Source: Ruminococcus flavefaciens
GTDB taxonomy: Bacteria; Bacillota; Clostridia; Oscillospirales; Ruminococcaceae
Direction: 5' to 3'
DNA length: 64,000 nt
Assembly: GCF_900116855.1 (NCBI RefSeq)
Contig: NZ_UETD01000005.1
Coordinates: forward strand, 1 to 64,000
Positions 16,083 to 23,771 of the stretch are shown in pieces (position 1 is the first letter of the stretch; each line of letters opens with the position of its first letter). The position numbers and the translations under genes were made by a program. The notes under the pieces were generated by a model. The model was not told the DNA's origin and did not search any database. It saw only the letters and a list, made by a program, of their open reading frames with translations.

Positions 16083-16125
16083 AAGCCATAGTACTTCCGA
16101 TCACACATCAGAAATACTATGGCTT
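16083..16125 (-). terminator. Terminator of the heptad-repeat gene (twin copy)
   Basis: Read on the minus strand: AAGCCATAGTATTTC, loop TGATGTGTGAT, then GGAAGTACTATGGCTT and TTTC. The stem has about 15 pairs. The same 47 bases, loop included, occur after folC at 54826. Confidence 0.85.
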
Positions 16126-16147
16126 GAATTTTTATATCAGCGTCGGT

Positions 16148-18868
16148 TTATTTTGTACCGTCAACGAGATAGATGAACTTCACGCTGCCGTCCATTTTAT
16201 CGGAAATGCCCGAATAGCTGTTGTAATCGCGGGAAGCGTCCCTGAGAGCCTTGAGAGTGTCGATGATCTCGGGGAGGTTCTTGTCAACGGCTCCCGTGAG
16301 CACGGAAATGCCCTCGTCGTTGAACTTTATCATGCCGTCGTTGAGCTCCTTTGCGCCGCTTTCAAGCTTGCCTACGCCGCCTATGAGCTCAGTGCTGCCC
16401 GAGCTGAGAGTGCCTATGCCGTTGTATAGCTCTCCCGAGCCGCCCGACAGCTTTGCTGCACCTGCGCTGAGCTGTTTCAGTGAGTCATAGAGAGTCTTTG
16501 CACCGCCAGACAGCTGAGTGCTTCCGCCGTAGAGCTGAGCAAGACCGCCGTCCAGAGTTGCAGCGCCGTCTGAGAGCTGTCCAAGACCGCCGTTCAGAGT
16601 GAGTGAGCCCTGCGAAAGCTGAGCAAGACCGCTGTCCAGTGCAGAAGCACCGTCAGAGAGCTGTCCGAGACCGCCTGTCAGGTCAACTGCACCGACTGAG
16701 AGCTTTCCGAGGCCGTCATTCAGTGAAGCGTTGCCGCTGCTGAGCTGTGTGAGACCCTTTACGAGGGAGTCCAGACCGCCGATGAGCTCGGTGCTGCCCC
16801 CTGCGAGAGTGCCTATGCCTGTGTCGAGGGCAGCTGCTCCCGTGTTAAGGTCTGCTGCGCCCTTTGAAAGCTGTGCGGTAGAGCCCGAGAGCTGCTGTGC
16901 TCCTGCGGAGAGAGCCTTTCCGCCCTCATCGAGAGTGCCGAGACCGCTCTGTAAAGCTGCCGAGCCGTTCTGTGCGGTCTCCAGACCTGCACTGAGCTGT
17001 CCCAGACCGCCCGAGAGCTGCTGTGCTCCTGTCTGGAGTGAAACTGCACCTGCGCTGAGCTGTCCGCCCTCAGCCATAGAGGCTGATATCTGCTTCTGAC
17101 CGTCTATGGTCTGCTGTAATGTGCCTATTGCAACAGCAAGCTCCTGTGAGGGAGACTGCTGATATAATGCCTGCAATGCCGCGAGAGCCTGCTCGTTAGC
17201 GGCTATTGTGGTATCAAGGGAAGCCCCTGCCTGAGCTATTCCTGCGCCCAGCTGTGAAGCTCCGTCCGTAAGGGCTGCCGCGCCGCCTGCAAGCTGGTCT
17301 GCACCTGTCTTGGCTGAGCCGATACCCTCTGCAAGGGAGTCAGCTCCTGTCTTTGCGGAGGCAATGCCCTCCGAGAGCTGTCCTGCGGAAGTGCTGAGCT
17401 GTGCGGCACCGTCGCTGAGAGCAGCTGCGCCCTGTGAAAGCTGTGCGGAGCCGTCCTTTACCTGCTTGCTGCCGTCTGTGAGAGCTCCAACGCCGCCCGA
17501 GAGCGTACCTGCGCCTGCTGTGAGAGCAGCTGCGCCGTCGTCCACCTGCTTGAAGCCTGCGGTAAGAGCGTCCGAGCCTGCCTTTGCGTCCTTGAGTCCG
17601 CTGCTGAGAGCGTCAGCGCCTGCGGTCACCTTTGAGAAGCCGCCTACCAGTGCCGATGAGCCCTCCTTAGCGCTGCCCAGACCATTAGCTAAGTCGGAAG
17701 CGCCGCTGCTTACCTGTCCCAGACCGTCTTTCAGCTGTGCAGAGCCGTCCTTAGCGCTGCCCAGACCGCTTGCGAATGTGCCTGTGGAGTCGGAGAGAGT
17801 CTTTGCGCCGTCGGTTATTTTCTTTGCGCCGCTGTCAAGCTCTGACGCGCCGTTTTTCAGCTCCAGAGAGCCTGCAAGGAGCTTGTCGATACCGTCTGTA
17901 AGGTCTCCTGCACCGCCCGAGAGCTGCTTTACGCCGTCATAGAGAGCTGCTGTGCCGTCGGAGAGCTTCTCCGCACCGTCACTGAGCTCCTTCAGCTTAT
18001 CCTTCAGGTCGCCGAAGTCGGCTGCATTGTCAACGTCAAGCTGTGAGAATATCTCGTTGGAGACCACTGTCACGGAGGTATTCATCTCAAAATCCGTAAC
18101 GTCTGCGGATATCTCGAAGCTTTCGGGGACCTCTATGCTCATGCCCTCTATCTTGTCAAGAGCCAGACTTTCGCCCAGCCCCGGGAATGCCATGCCCACA
18201 GCGATGAGCTTTGAGCCGTCTGAGATCACCTTGCCGTTTGTGACCTCAACATTTATGTATTTGTCTGTGCTGAGTACAGCGGCACTGGCAGCCATGAAAG
18301 GAACATACAGCTCCTTCTCCTCGCCGCCTATATTCTTTGTAACTTTCTGATTGTTCTTGTATGTCCAGCGGATAACGAGGTGTCCGCTCTTGCCCTTTAT
18401 TTCCTCGGGAGCCATTTTCTTGCCGTCAAGGAAGTACTCCATGGTAACGTCCACGGGGAGCTCCTTGTCGGAATTGCCCTTGTAGTAGATATCGCTGCCG
18501 TCAGCCTCCCAGCTGAGGTTCTCGCCGCTGAGCTCGAATTCCTCGTCGCCCTTTACGTTGACGATATTGCTCAGGTCGGAGATATCGGAGATATTCACCA
18601 GAGCGGGAGAATTTTTCAGCCAGTCGCTTACCACCACGTTCTTCACGGAGGAATCGCTGTTGCAGAGGACGTAAACTGTCTCGTCCTTGTATGCGTTCTC
18701 GCCGTTGCTCTGCCTTGAGGCAGCCTCGCTGTCGGCTGATGTCTTTACGGACTTTTTGGGAGCTTCTGTATTTTTGTCGCTGTTCTTTGCGTAAGCGATG
18801 GAGCCCGTAGCTCCTGCGGAAACAGCAGCTGCCACCAGAGCTGTAAGGATCTTGTTTATCTTTTTCAT
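16148..18868 (-). CDS. Giant secreted protein with x-x-x-Leu-x-x-Gly heptad repeats
   Basis: 906 residues. The signal peptide is MKKINKILTALVAAAVSAGATGSIAYA, with AAAGGAGAG upstream. Residues of about 60-290 form a mixed domain (ETVYVLCNSDSSVKNVVVSDWL...). From about 290 to 860 runs an almost unbroken heptad repeat of the type LSDGxxxLxxGxxxLxxG, the pattern seen in YhgE/Pip-type proteins (TIGR03057-like). The YhgE membrane domains are absent. The C-terminus is soluble and ends in KFIYLVDGTK. It lies 18 bases downstream of the MMPL transporter, so the two form one operon and this is probably the transporter's extracellular partner. The precise role is unknown. Confidence 0.75.
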   Translation of the reverse strand: MKKINKILTALVAAAVSAGATGSIAYAKNSDKNTEAPKKSVKTSADSEAASRQSNGENAYKDETVYVLCNSDSSVKNVVVSDWLKNSPALVNISDISDLSNIVNVKGDEEFELSGENLSWEADGSDIYYKGNSDKELPVDVTMEYFLDGKKMAPEEIKGKSGHLVIRWTYKNNQKVTKNIGGEEKELYVPFMAASAAVLSTDKYINVEVTNGKVISDGSKLIAVGMAFPGLGESLALDKIEGMSIEVPESFEISADVTDFEMNTSVTVVSNEIFSQLDVDNAADFGDLKDKLKELSDGAEKLSDGTAALYDGVKQLSGGAGDLTDGIDKLLAGSLELKNGASELDSGAKKITDGAKTLSDSTGTFASGLGSAKDGSAQLKDGLGQVSSGASDLANGLGSAKEGSSALVGGFSKVTAGADALSSGLKDAKAGSDALTAGFKQVDDGAAALTAGAGTLSGGVGALTDGSKQVKDGSAQLSQGAAALSDGAAQLSTSAGQLSEGIASAKTGADSLAEGIGSAKTGADQLAGGAAALTDGASQLGAGIAQAGASLDTTIAANEQALAALQALYQQSPSQELAVAIGTLQQTIDGQKQISASMAEGGQLSAGAVSLQTGAQQLSGGLGQLSAGLETAQNGSAALQSGLGTLDEGGKALSAGAQQLSGSTAQLSKGAADLNTGAAALDTGIGTLAGGSTELIGGLDSLVKGLTQLSSGNASLNDGLGKLSVGAVDLTGGLGQLSDGASALDSGLAQLSQGSLTLNGGLGQLSDGAATLDGGLAQLYGGSTQLSGGAKTLYDSLKQLSAGAAKLSGGSGELYNGIGTLSSGSTELIGGVGKLESGAKELNDGMIKFNDEGISVLTGAVDKNLPEIIDTLKALRDASRDYNSYSGISDKMDGSVKFIYLVDGTK

Positions 18869-18886
18869 ATCTATCTCTCCTTTATA

Positions 18887-20995
18887 TCACACTGTTCCGA
18901 AAATATGGCGGCGCTTGCCCTGCGCCTTTCTTTTAGGTGAAAAGCCTGCGCTGGTCCTGCAAATGAGCTTGTCGAATACCATGAACATGGAGGGCAGCAC
19001 GGTTATTACTATCACCATTGAGATGAGAGCGCCTCTTGCAAGGAGCATACACAGCTCCGAGATAAGACCGATATCGGAGTAGAGGGCAACGCCTACGGTT
19101 GCGGCGAAGAAGCCCAGTGCCGAAGTGATGACCGATTTTATGGAGGTGCTGAGAGCGATACCGATAGCATTTTTCTTTGCCTGACCGCTGCTTCTCTCGG
19201 TGCGGTATCTTGTGGTCATGAGTATCGCGTAGTCTACCGTAGCGCCCAGCTGTATAGTTCCTATAACGATGGGAGCGATGAATGACAGCCTTGAACCTGT
19301 GTAGTAGGCGGCGCCCAGATTTATCATGATAGCCAGCTCTATTACGGAGACCAGTATCACAGGAAGTGTTACCGACTTGAATGTAAAGGCTATGATAAGG
19401 AATATAGCCGCAATGGACAGGAAGTTTACTATTTTGAAGTCCCTGTCGGTAATGGTGATGAGGTCCTTTGTGGCAGGCGCCTCACCTATGAGCATAGCCT
19501 CGGGGTCATACCTCTGGGCAATGGTGTTCAGGTCTGAGATCTGCTCGTTTACCTCGTCGGAGGCTACCTCGTATTCCGAGCCTATCAGCATTATCTGCCA
19601 CTTATCGCTCTTGAGGATACTCTTTATCTCCTCGGGAACAGCCTCCTCGGGGATAGCAGGTCCCACCAGTGAATTGAAGCCTGCGGCGAACTGAACGCCG
19701 TCAGTCTTTTTTATCTCGCTGAGCATTCTGTCAGCGTCCTTTGCGCTCATATGAGAGTCCACCATAAGGATGTGGGTGCTGTTCATGTTGTACTCCTCAG
19801 CCAGCTTGGTGTTGGCGATAACGCTGTCAAGGGTCTTGGGGAGAGTGCTGTCCAGCTTGTAGTAAACATCGTAGTGGTTGTTGCCGAAGACCGCAGGTAT
19901 AAGCAGAACTATACCCAGTGTAAGGAATACCCATGAGTGCTTTACGATGAAAGACGAGGTGCGGCTGAATGAGGGAAGGAAGTCCCTGTGAGATGTCTTT
20001 GCAATAGCCTTCTCGAATATGAGTATCATTGAGGGAAGCACTGTTACGCAGGAGATAACGCCGCATACAACGCCCTTTGCCATAACTATTCCGAGATCAA
20101 GACCAAGTGTGAAGGTCATGAAGCACATTGCAAGGAAGCCCGCAACTGTGGTGAAGGAGCTTCCCACAACGGAGGTTATAGTTGCTGCGATAGCGTGTGC
20201 CATAGCCTCCTGCTTGCTGTCGGGGAAGTGAGTGAGCTGCTCCTTGTAGCTGTGCCACAGGAAGATGGAGTAGTCCATGGTGACGCCAAGCTGGAGCACC
20301 ATTGCCAGAGCCTGTGTGATAAAGGATATCTCACCGAGAACGATGTTTGAGCCTAAGTTCCACACTACCGCAAAGCCTATGCTGAGCATGAAGAATACGG
20401 GAATGAGGAAGGAGTCCATAGTCAATGTAAGGACTATGCTTGTGAGTATAACGGCGATGACCGCATAGATGAGGGTCTCGCTCTGAGTGAGTTTCTTCAT
20501 ATCGAGAGTGATGGCGGACATACCGCTGATGAAGCACTGCTTCGAGGTGATGTTCCTCATCTCCTCAACAGCGGCGAGAGTTCCGTCGCCCGAGGTGGTA
20601 TCATCGAAGAATACCGCCATCATGGTGGTGTCGCCCTTGTTGAAGAAGTCGTAGATATTCTCGGGGAGTATCTCCATGGGTATCTTGCAGTCCGTCATGG
20701 ACTGATAGCATATGACGTCGGAAACGTGGTCTATCGCCGATATTTTGTCGGCAGTCTCCGCAACATCCTTGTCGCTCATTCCCTCCACCATTACCAGAGA
20801 GAAGCCGCCCTGACCGAAGTCCTCCTTGAGTATATCCTGACCTATCATTGTATTTATGTCCTTTGGCAGATAGGAGAGTATATCGTAGTTCACACGGGTG
20901 TTGATATAACCTATAGCCGAAGGAATAAGCAGGAGCACTGCGATAATGAGTATCAGCACTCTGTGCTTAGCTATCCATTCACCGAATTTAAGCAT
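18887..20995 (-). CDS. MMPL/RND-superfamily exporter
   Basis: 702 residues, starting at MLKFGEWIAKHR with AGAAGGGAT upstream; an ATG seven codons earlier lacks a ribosome site. It has the two-fold RND layout. Helix 1 (about 14-32) is followed by an extracytoplasmic loop with the substrate-domain motif YDILSYLPKDINTMIGQ. Helices 2-6 include LAMVLQLGVTMDYSIFLWHSYKEQ, with the Asp-Tyr of the proton relay. The second half repeats this as IQLGATVDYAILMTTRYR. MMPL proteins export lipids, peptides or drugs using the proton gradient. It is first in an operon with the heptad-repeat protein, preceded by a structured leader and a promoter overlapped by a putative TetR operator. Confidence 0.9.
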   Translation of the reverse strand: MLKFGEWIAKHRVLILIIAVLLLIPSAIGYINTRVNYDILSYLPKDINTMIGQDILKEDFGQGGFSLVMVEGMSDKDVAETADKISAIDHVSDVICYQSMTDCKIPMEILPENIYDFFNKGDTTMMAVFFDDTTSGDGTLAAVEEMRNITSKQCFISGMSAITLDMKKLTQSETLIYAVIAVILTSIVLTLTMDSFLIPVFFMLSIGFAVVWNLGSNIVLGEISFITQALAMVLQLGVTMDYSIFLWHSYKEQLTHFPDSKQEAMAHAIAATITSVVGSSFTTVAGFLAMCFMTFTLGLDLGIVMAKGVVCGVISCVTVLPSMILIFEKAIAKTSHRDFLPSFSRTSSFIVKHSWVFLTLGIVLLIPAVFGNNHYDVYYKLDSTLPKTLDSVIANTKLAEEYNMNSTHILMVDSHMSAKDADRMLSEIKKTDGVQFAAGFNSLVGPAIPEEAVPEEIKSILKSDKWQIMLIGSEYEVASDEVNEQISDLNTIAQRYDPEAMLIGEAPATKDLITITDRDFKIVNFLSIAAIFLIIAFTFKSVTLPVILVSVIELAIMINLGAAYYTGSRLSFIAPIVIGTIQLGATVDYAILMTTRYRTERSSGQAKKNAIGIALSTSIKSVITSALGFFAATVGVALYSDIGLISELCMLLARGALISMVIVITVLPSMFMVFDKLICRTSAGFSPKRKAQGKRRHIFGTV

Positions 20996-21021
20996 CTTAT
21001 CATCCCTTCTTATCATTTTTT

Positions 21022-21177
21022 ACGGGCGCATATTGAAGGTCCGCAGCTCTGTGCAGGAGACTGTCCCCGTCGGAAGCTGAGGGACAGTCGGGAAATACCT
21101 TTAGGAGAAAAATGGGCTGATCTGTCGGGAATGAACAGATACGCACAGTCTGCCGCGGACACTCAATATGCGTCCGT
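21022..21177 (-). promoter_or_regulatory. Structured leader RNA of the MMPL operon (candidate cis-regulatory RNA)
   Basis: The transcript from the promoter at 21195-21223 begins near 21188. From 11 bases in, it can form a long closing helix: 21143-21177 pairs with 21022-21054 over more than 25 pairs. Inside it are two hairpins, ATCTGT/ACAGAT (21120-21140) and GACTGTCCC/GGGACAGTC (21059-21089), giving a three-helix junction. The closing helix ends just before the AGAAGGGAT ribosome site. It matches no riboswitch class I know. Confidence 0.55.
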
Positions 21178-21194
21178 TTTATTTGTTATACCTT

Positions 21195-21223
21195 AGTATA
21201 TTACAAAAATGACCGTTAGTCAA
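21195..21223 (-). promoter_or_regulatory. Promoter of the MMPL operon
   Basis: On the minus strand: TTGACT (21218-21223), 17-base spacer, TATACT (21195-21200). The -35 lies inside the TGAC-N5-GTCA palindrome at 21210. Confidence 0.85.
21210..21222. promoter_or_regulatory. Putative TetR operator O1
   Basis: TGACCGTTAGTCA, an inverted repeat TGAC-N5-GTCA. It covers the -35 of the MMPL promoter. Confidence 0.75.
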
Positions 21224-21242
21224 CTGCAACGAAGTGAAAAAA

Positions 21243-21255
21243 TGACTTTCGGTCA
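21243..21255. promoter_or_regulatory. Putative TetR operator O2
   Basis: TGACTTTCGGTCA, the same TGAC-N5-GTCA palindrome, 33 bases from O1. Confidence 0.75.
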
Positions 21256-21295
21256 TATTTTTGTATGCCTGCACAAATTTCTCTTTTGTCAGGGC

Positions 21296-21308
21296 TGACG
21301 GTTGGTCA
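21296..21308. promoter_or_regulatory. Putative TetR operator O3
   Basis: TGACGGTTGGTCA, the same palindrome, ending eleven bases before the -35 of the tetR-type gene. Confidence 0.75.
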
Positions 21309-21319
21309 ATTTTACAGCC

Positions 21320-21348
21320 TTGACACAGCCGATTTTTCGGGCTATAAT
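21320..21348 (+). promoter_or_regulatory. Promoter of the TetR-type regulator
   Basis: TTGACA (21320-21325), 17-base spacer, TATAAT (21343-21348): a full consensus promoter. Confidence 0.9.
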
Positions 21349-21429
21349 AATTATGATGTAACTGCAAAGCGGAAAAAATAATGGAACGGTGGGGGACGCT
21401 CCGTACATCCTCAGGAAAGGTGTGTAAAC

Positions 21430-22044
21430 ATGGGAAAGGTCGACCTTAATAAAAAGCTGAAGGAGAATTCGCTGCTGAAAACAGCTTTTGATTTTTTTAC
21501 CACAAAGGGCTTCAGCAAGACTTCCATAACCGACATCGTGAACAAGGCAGGAGTGGCAAAGGGCACGTTCTACCTTTATTTCAAGGACAAATATGACATC
21601 CGCAACAAGCTTGTGTCCCACAAGTCCAGCCAGCTTTTCAAGACGGCGCTCAGAGAGCTTGGCGACACTATCAATGACCTTCCCTTTGAGGAAAGGCTCA
21701 TAAGGATAATCGACAATATCATAAATCAGCTCAACAATAACCAGTCCCTGCTCACATTCATATCGAAAAATCTCAGCTGGGGCATATTCAAGAACGCTAT
21801 CACAACACCTGTTTCCGAGGACGACATCAACTTCTCGGAGGTGTACTATCAGATGCTGTCGGAGGCGCCAAACGGCTTCCGCGACCCCGAGATAATGCTT
21901 TTCATGATAATCGAGCTGGTGAGCTCCACCTGCTATTCGGCGATACTCTATAAGGAGCCATGTTCCCTTGTGGAGCTGAAGCCCTATCTGTACAACTCCA
22001 TAAGGCTCATAATCTCGCAGCATGAGAAAAAAGCGAAGAACTGA
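21430..22044 (+). CDS. TetR/AcrR-family transcriptional regulator
   Basis: 204 residues, start preceded by GGAAAGGTG. The N-terminal DNA-binding domain (about 10-60) is typical: LKTAFDFFTTKGFSKTSITDIVNKAGVAKGTFYLYFKDKYDI, with the T-I-x-D-I-V and G-T-F-Y-x-Y-F signatures. The C-terminal helical domain binds an unknown ligand. It is divergent from the MMPL/heptad-repeat operon, and three identical-pattern palindromes (21210, 21243, 21296) lie between the two promoters. The natural reading is a repressor of both transcripts, relieved by a substrate of the exporter. A terminator follows at 22067. Confidence 0.92.
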   Translation: MGKVDLNKKLKENSLLKTAFDFFTTKGFSKTSITDIVNKAGVAKGTFYLYFKDKYDIRNKLVSHKSSQLFKTALRELGDTINDLPFEERLIRIIDNIINQLNNNQSLLTFISKNLSWGIFKNAITTPVSEDDINFSEVYYQMLSEAPNGFRDPEIMLFMIIELVSSTCYSAILYKEPCSLVELKPYLYNSIRLIISQHEKKAKN

Positions 22045-22066
22045 GCCAAGCCCATATATAAAATTT

Positions 22067-22105
22067 GCCCCTGAGCGTCTTGTCACGTTCAGGGGCTTTG
22101 TGTTT
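22067..22105 (+). terminator. Terminator of the TetR gene
   Basis: Stem GCCCCTGAGCGT/ACGTTCAGGGGC with a T-rich tail. It belongs to the recurrent terminator type also at 1764, 39273, 46232 and 57021. Confidence 0.9.
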
Positions 22106-22110
22106 ATTTC

Positions 22111-22292
22111 GATAAATCATAATTTAGTGGAGCTAAATTATGATTTAAGCCGTTAGCCCATAGCCATTAGCCGTTAGCCTGATGTAGGGGCGGCGTTCCG
22201 CCGCCCGATAATAAAGCGGCGAAGCCGCTTACTGATGGCTAAAAGCTAAAGGCTAAGGGCTTCGGAATTTAACACTTTCGGTGTTAAATTCC
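22111..22292. repeat. REP-like repeat, copy A
   Basis: About 180 bases, the longest copy. It runs from a GATAAATCATAATTTA block through CCGTTAGCCCATAGCC and GATGTAGGGGCGGCG to AAAGCGGCGAAGCCGC. It then continues through GCTAAAGGCTAAGGGCTTCG and ends in the palindrome GGAATTTAACAC/GTGTTAAATTCC. It is almost identical to the copies at 39096 and 46276. Confidence 0.9.
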
Positions 22293-22322
22293 AATAATTA
22301 CGGCATGGCGTTGAAGTCTTGT

Positions 22323-23666
22323 TTATCGTGTGATATTGCTGACCCACTTGTACTTCATGTAGTGCTTGTATACCGCGGGTATCTTCACGAACTCGTCAAG
22401 GGTGAGAATAAACGCCACCGCAAGCACAGGGAGCTTCAGCAGGAAGGCTGCTATCATTCCCATGGGCACCACCACGCACCAGAGCGTTACGATATCGCAT
22501 ATCATGCCGAACCTCGTGTCGCCGCCTGCGGGGAATATTCCCGAGATTATGGTGGAGTTCAGGGAGTTGCCGATTATATAATAAGCTGCCATGAACAGCA
22601 TATACTTCAGATAGAACTGCGCCTGTGGAGCGAGAGTGATGAACCTCATGAGCAGTGGCGTAAGTGCCAGTATGACCACTCCCGAGGCTGCGCCTATCCA
22701 TATGGAGAAGCGAACGAAGCTGCCGCCTGCCTTTTTGGCTTCCTCTTTTTCATCTCTGCCGAGCATACCGCCGATGATGATGCCCACGCCCGAGGCGATT
22801 CCCCAGCAAAGGCTGGCGATTATGCTGCGGACTATGCCTGCTATGGAGTTTGCCGCAGTTGCGTCAGAGCCAAGATGCCCCATGATAACGGAGTACATGG
22901 TGACTCCGCCGCCCCAGCCCAGCTGATTGAGCAGCAGGGGAAGTGTATAGCGTATGTAGTCCCTGTGGAGGAGGGGAGTCCTTGACCGCAGCATGAGTTT
23001 CAGCCGCAGAGGCGGACATTTCTTCATGCCGATGACAAAGAGTATGAACACGCATTCAAAAGCACGGGTGATGACCGTGGCGAGAGCTGCTCCTGCGATG
23101 CCCATTTCGGGGAATGGTCCCACTCCGAAGATGAGACAGCCGTTGAGAGCAATATTCAGCACCACCGCAAGGCTGCCTATAAGGGAGCTGAGCCCTGCGC
23201 GGTCACAGACCTTCATAATACCGAAATAAGCCTGCGAGAAGCCTGCCAGCAGGTAGGAAGCTGCCACAGTACGCAGATATACTGCGCCGAGGCTGATGAG
23301 GTTGCTGTCAGATGTGAAGATGTGCATTATCTGCCGCGGCAGCAAAGCGGCTGCCAGTGAGAAAAGTGCGCCTATTATAAGGGAATAGCGCATGGTTATG
23401 GCAAGGACCTCCTCAACAGTACGCTGATCCTTTTTGCCCCAGTACTGGGCAGCGAGGACTCCGCAGCCTGCCACGAATGCTCCGAAGAACAGGCTGTACA
23501 CGAAGGCTATCTGTCCTGCCAGTGATGAGGCGGACAGTGAGTCCTGATCAAGAAAGCCCAGCATAAAGGCGTCCGACGCCGAAACCAGTGACGACATCAT
23601 GTACTGGAAGGCGATAGGCGCCACTATGGTAAACAGTTTTTTGTATAATCCTTTATTATCCTTCAT
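22323..23666 (-). CDS. MATE-family multidrug/Na+ antiporter
   Basis: 447 residues with about 12 membrane helices, the usual MATE length. AAGGAG precedes the start. The two halves show the family layout: an N-terminal half with IVAPIAFQYMMSSLVSASDAFMLGFLDQDSLSA and the signature GCGVLAAQYWGKKD, and a second half with LLLNQLGWGGGVTMYSVIMGHLG. MATE proteins export drugs or metabolites in exchange for Na+ or H+. It lies 105 bases downstream of murA on the same strand, but the murA terminator at 23732 probably separates the two. The substrate cannot be told. Confidence 0.92.
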   Translation of the reverse strand: MKDNKGLYKKLFTIVAPIAFQYMMSSLVSASDAFMLGFLDQDSLSASSLAGQIAFVYSLFFGAFVAGCGVLAAQYWGKKDQRTVEEVLAITMRYSLIIGALFSLAAALLPRQIMHIFTSDSNLISLGAVYLRTVAASYLLAGFSQAYFGIMKVCDRAGLSSLIGSLAVVLNIALNGCLIFGVGPFPEMGIAGAALATVITRAFECVFILFVIGMKKCPPLRLKLMLRSRTPLLHRDYIRYTLPLLLNQLGWGGGVTMYSVIMGHLGSDATAANSIAGIVRSIIASLCWGIASGVGIIIGGMLGRDEKEEAKKAGGSFVRFSIWIGAASGVVILALTPLLMRFITLAPQAQFYLKYMLFMAAYYIIGNSLNSTIISGIFPAGGDTRFGMICDIVTLWCVVVPMGMIAAFLLKLPVLAVAFILTLDEFVKIPAVYKHYMKYKWVSNITR

Positions 23667-23731
23667 AAAACTCCTTGTGTGAGGTCATAAAAACAGGGGG
23701 CGCGCAGAGCGTGCTCCCATGCAGACAGATG

Positions 23732-23761
23732 AAAAAGCTGCCGCACTGTTGTGCAGCAGCC
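23732..23761 (-). terminator. Terminator of murA
   Basis: On the minus strand GCTGCTGCAC, loop AACA, GTGCGGCAGC (one G-T pair), then five T. Confidence 0.8.
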
Positions 23762-23771
23762 GTGATACTTA

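Noticed and set aside
17310..17942. 210-residue plus-strand open frame
   Set aside because: It lies opposite the heptad-repeat coding region. Its Pro/Ala/Ser repeats are the mirror of that repeat, and it has no ribosome site.
21289..22086. 265-residue minus-strand open frame
   Set aside because: Antisense to the TetR gene and covers its promoter; shadow frame.
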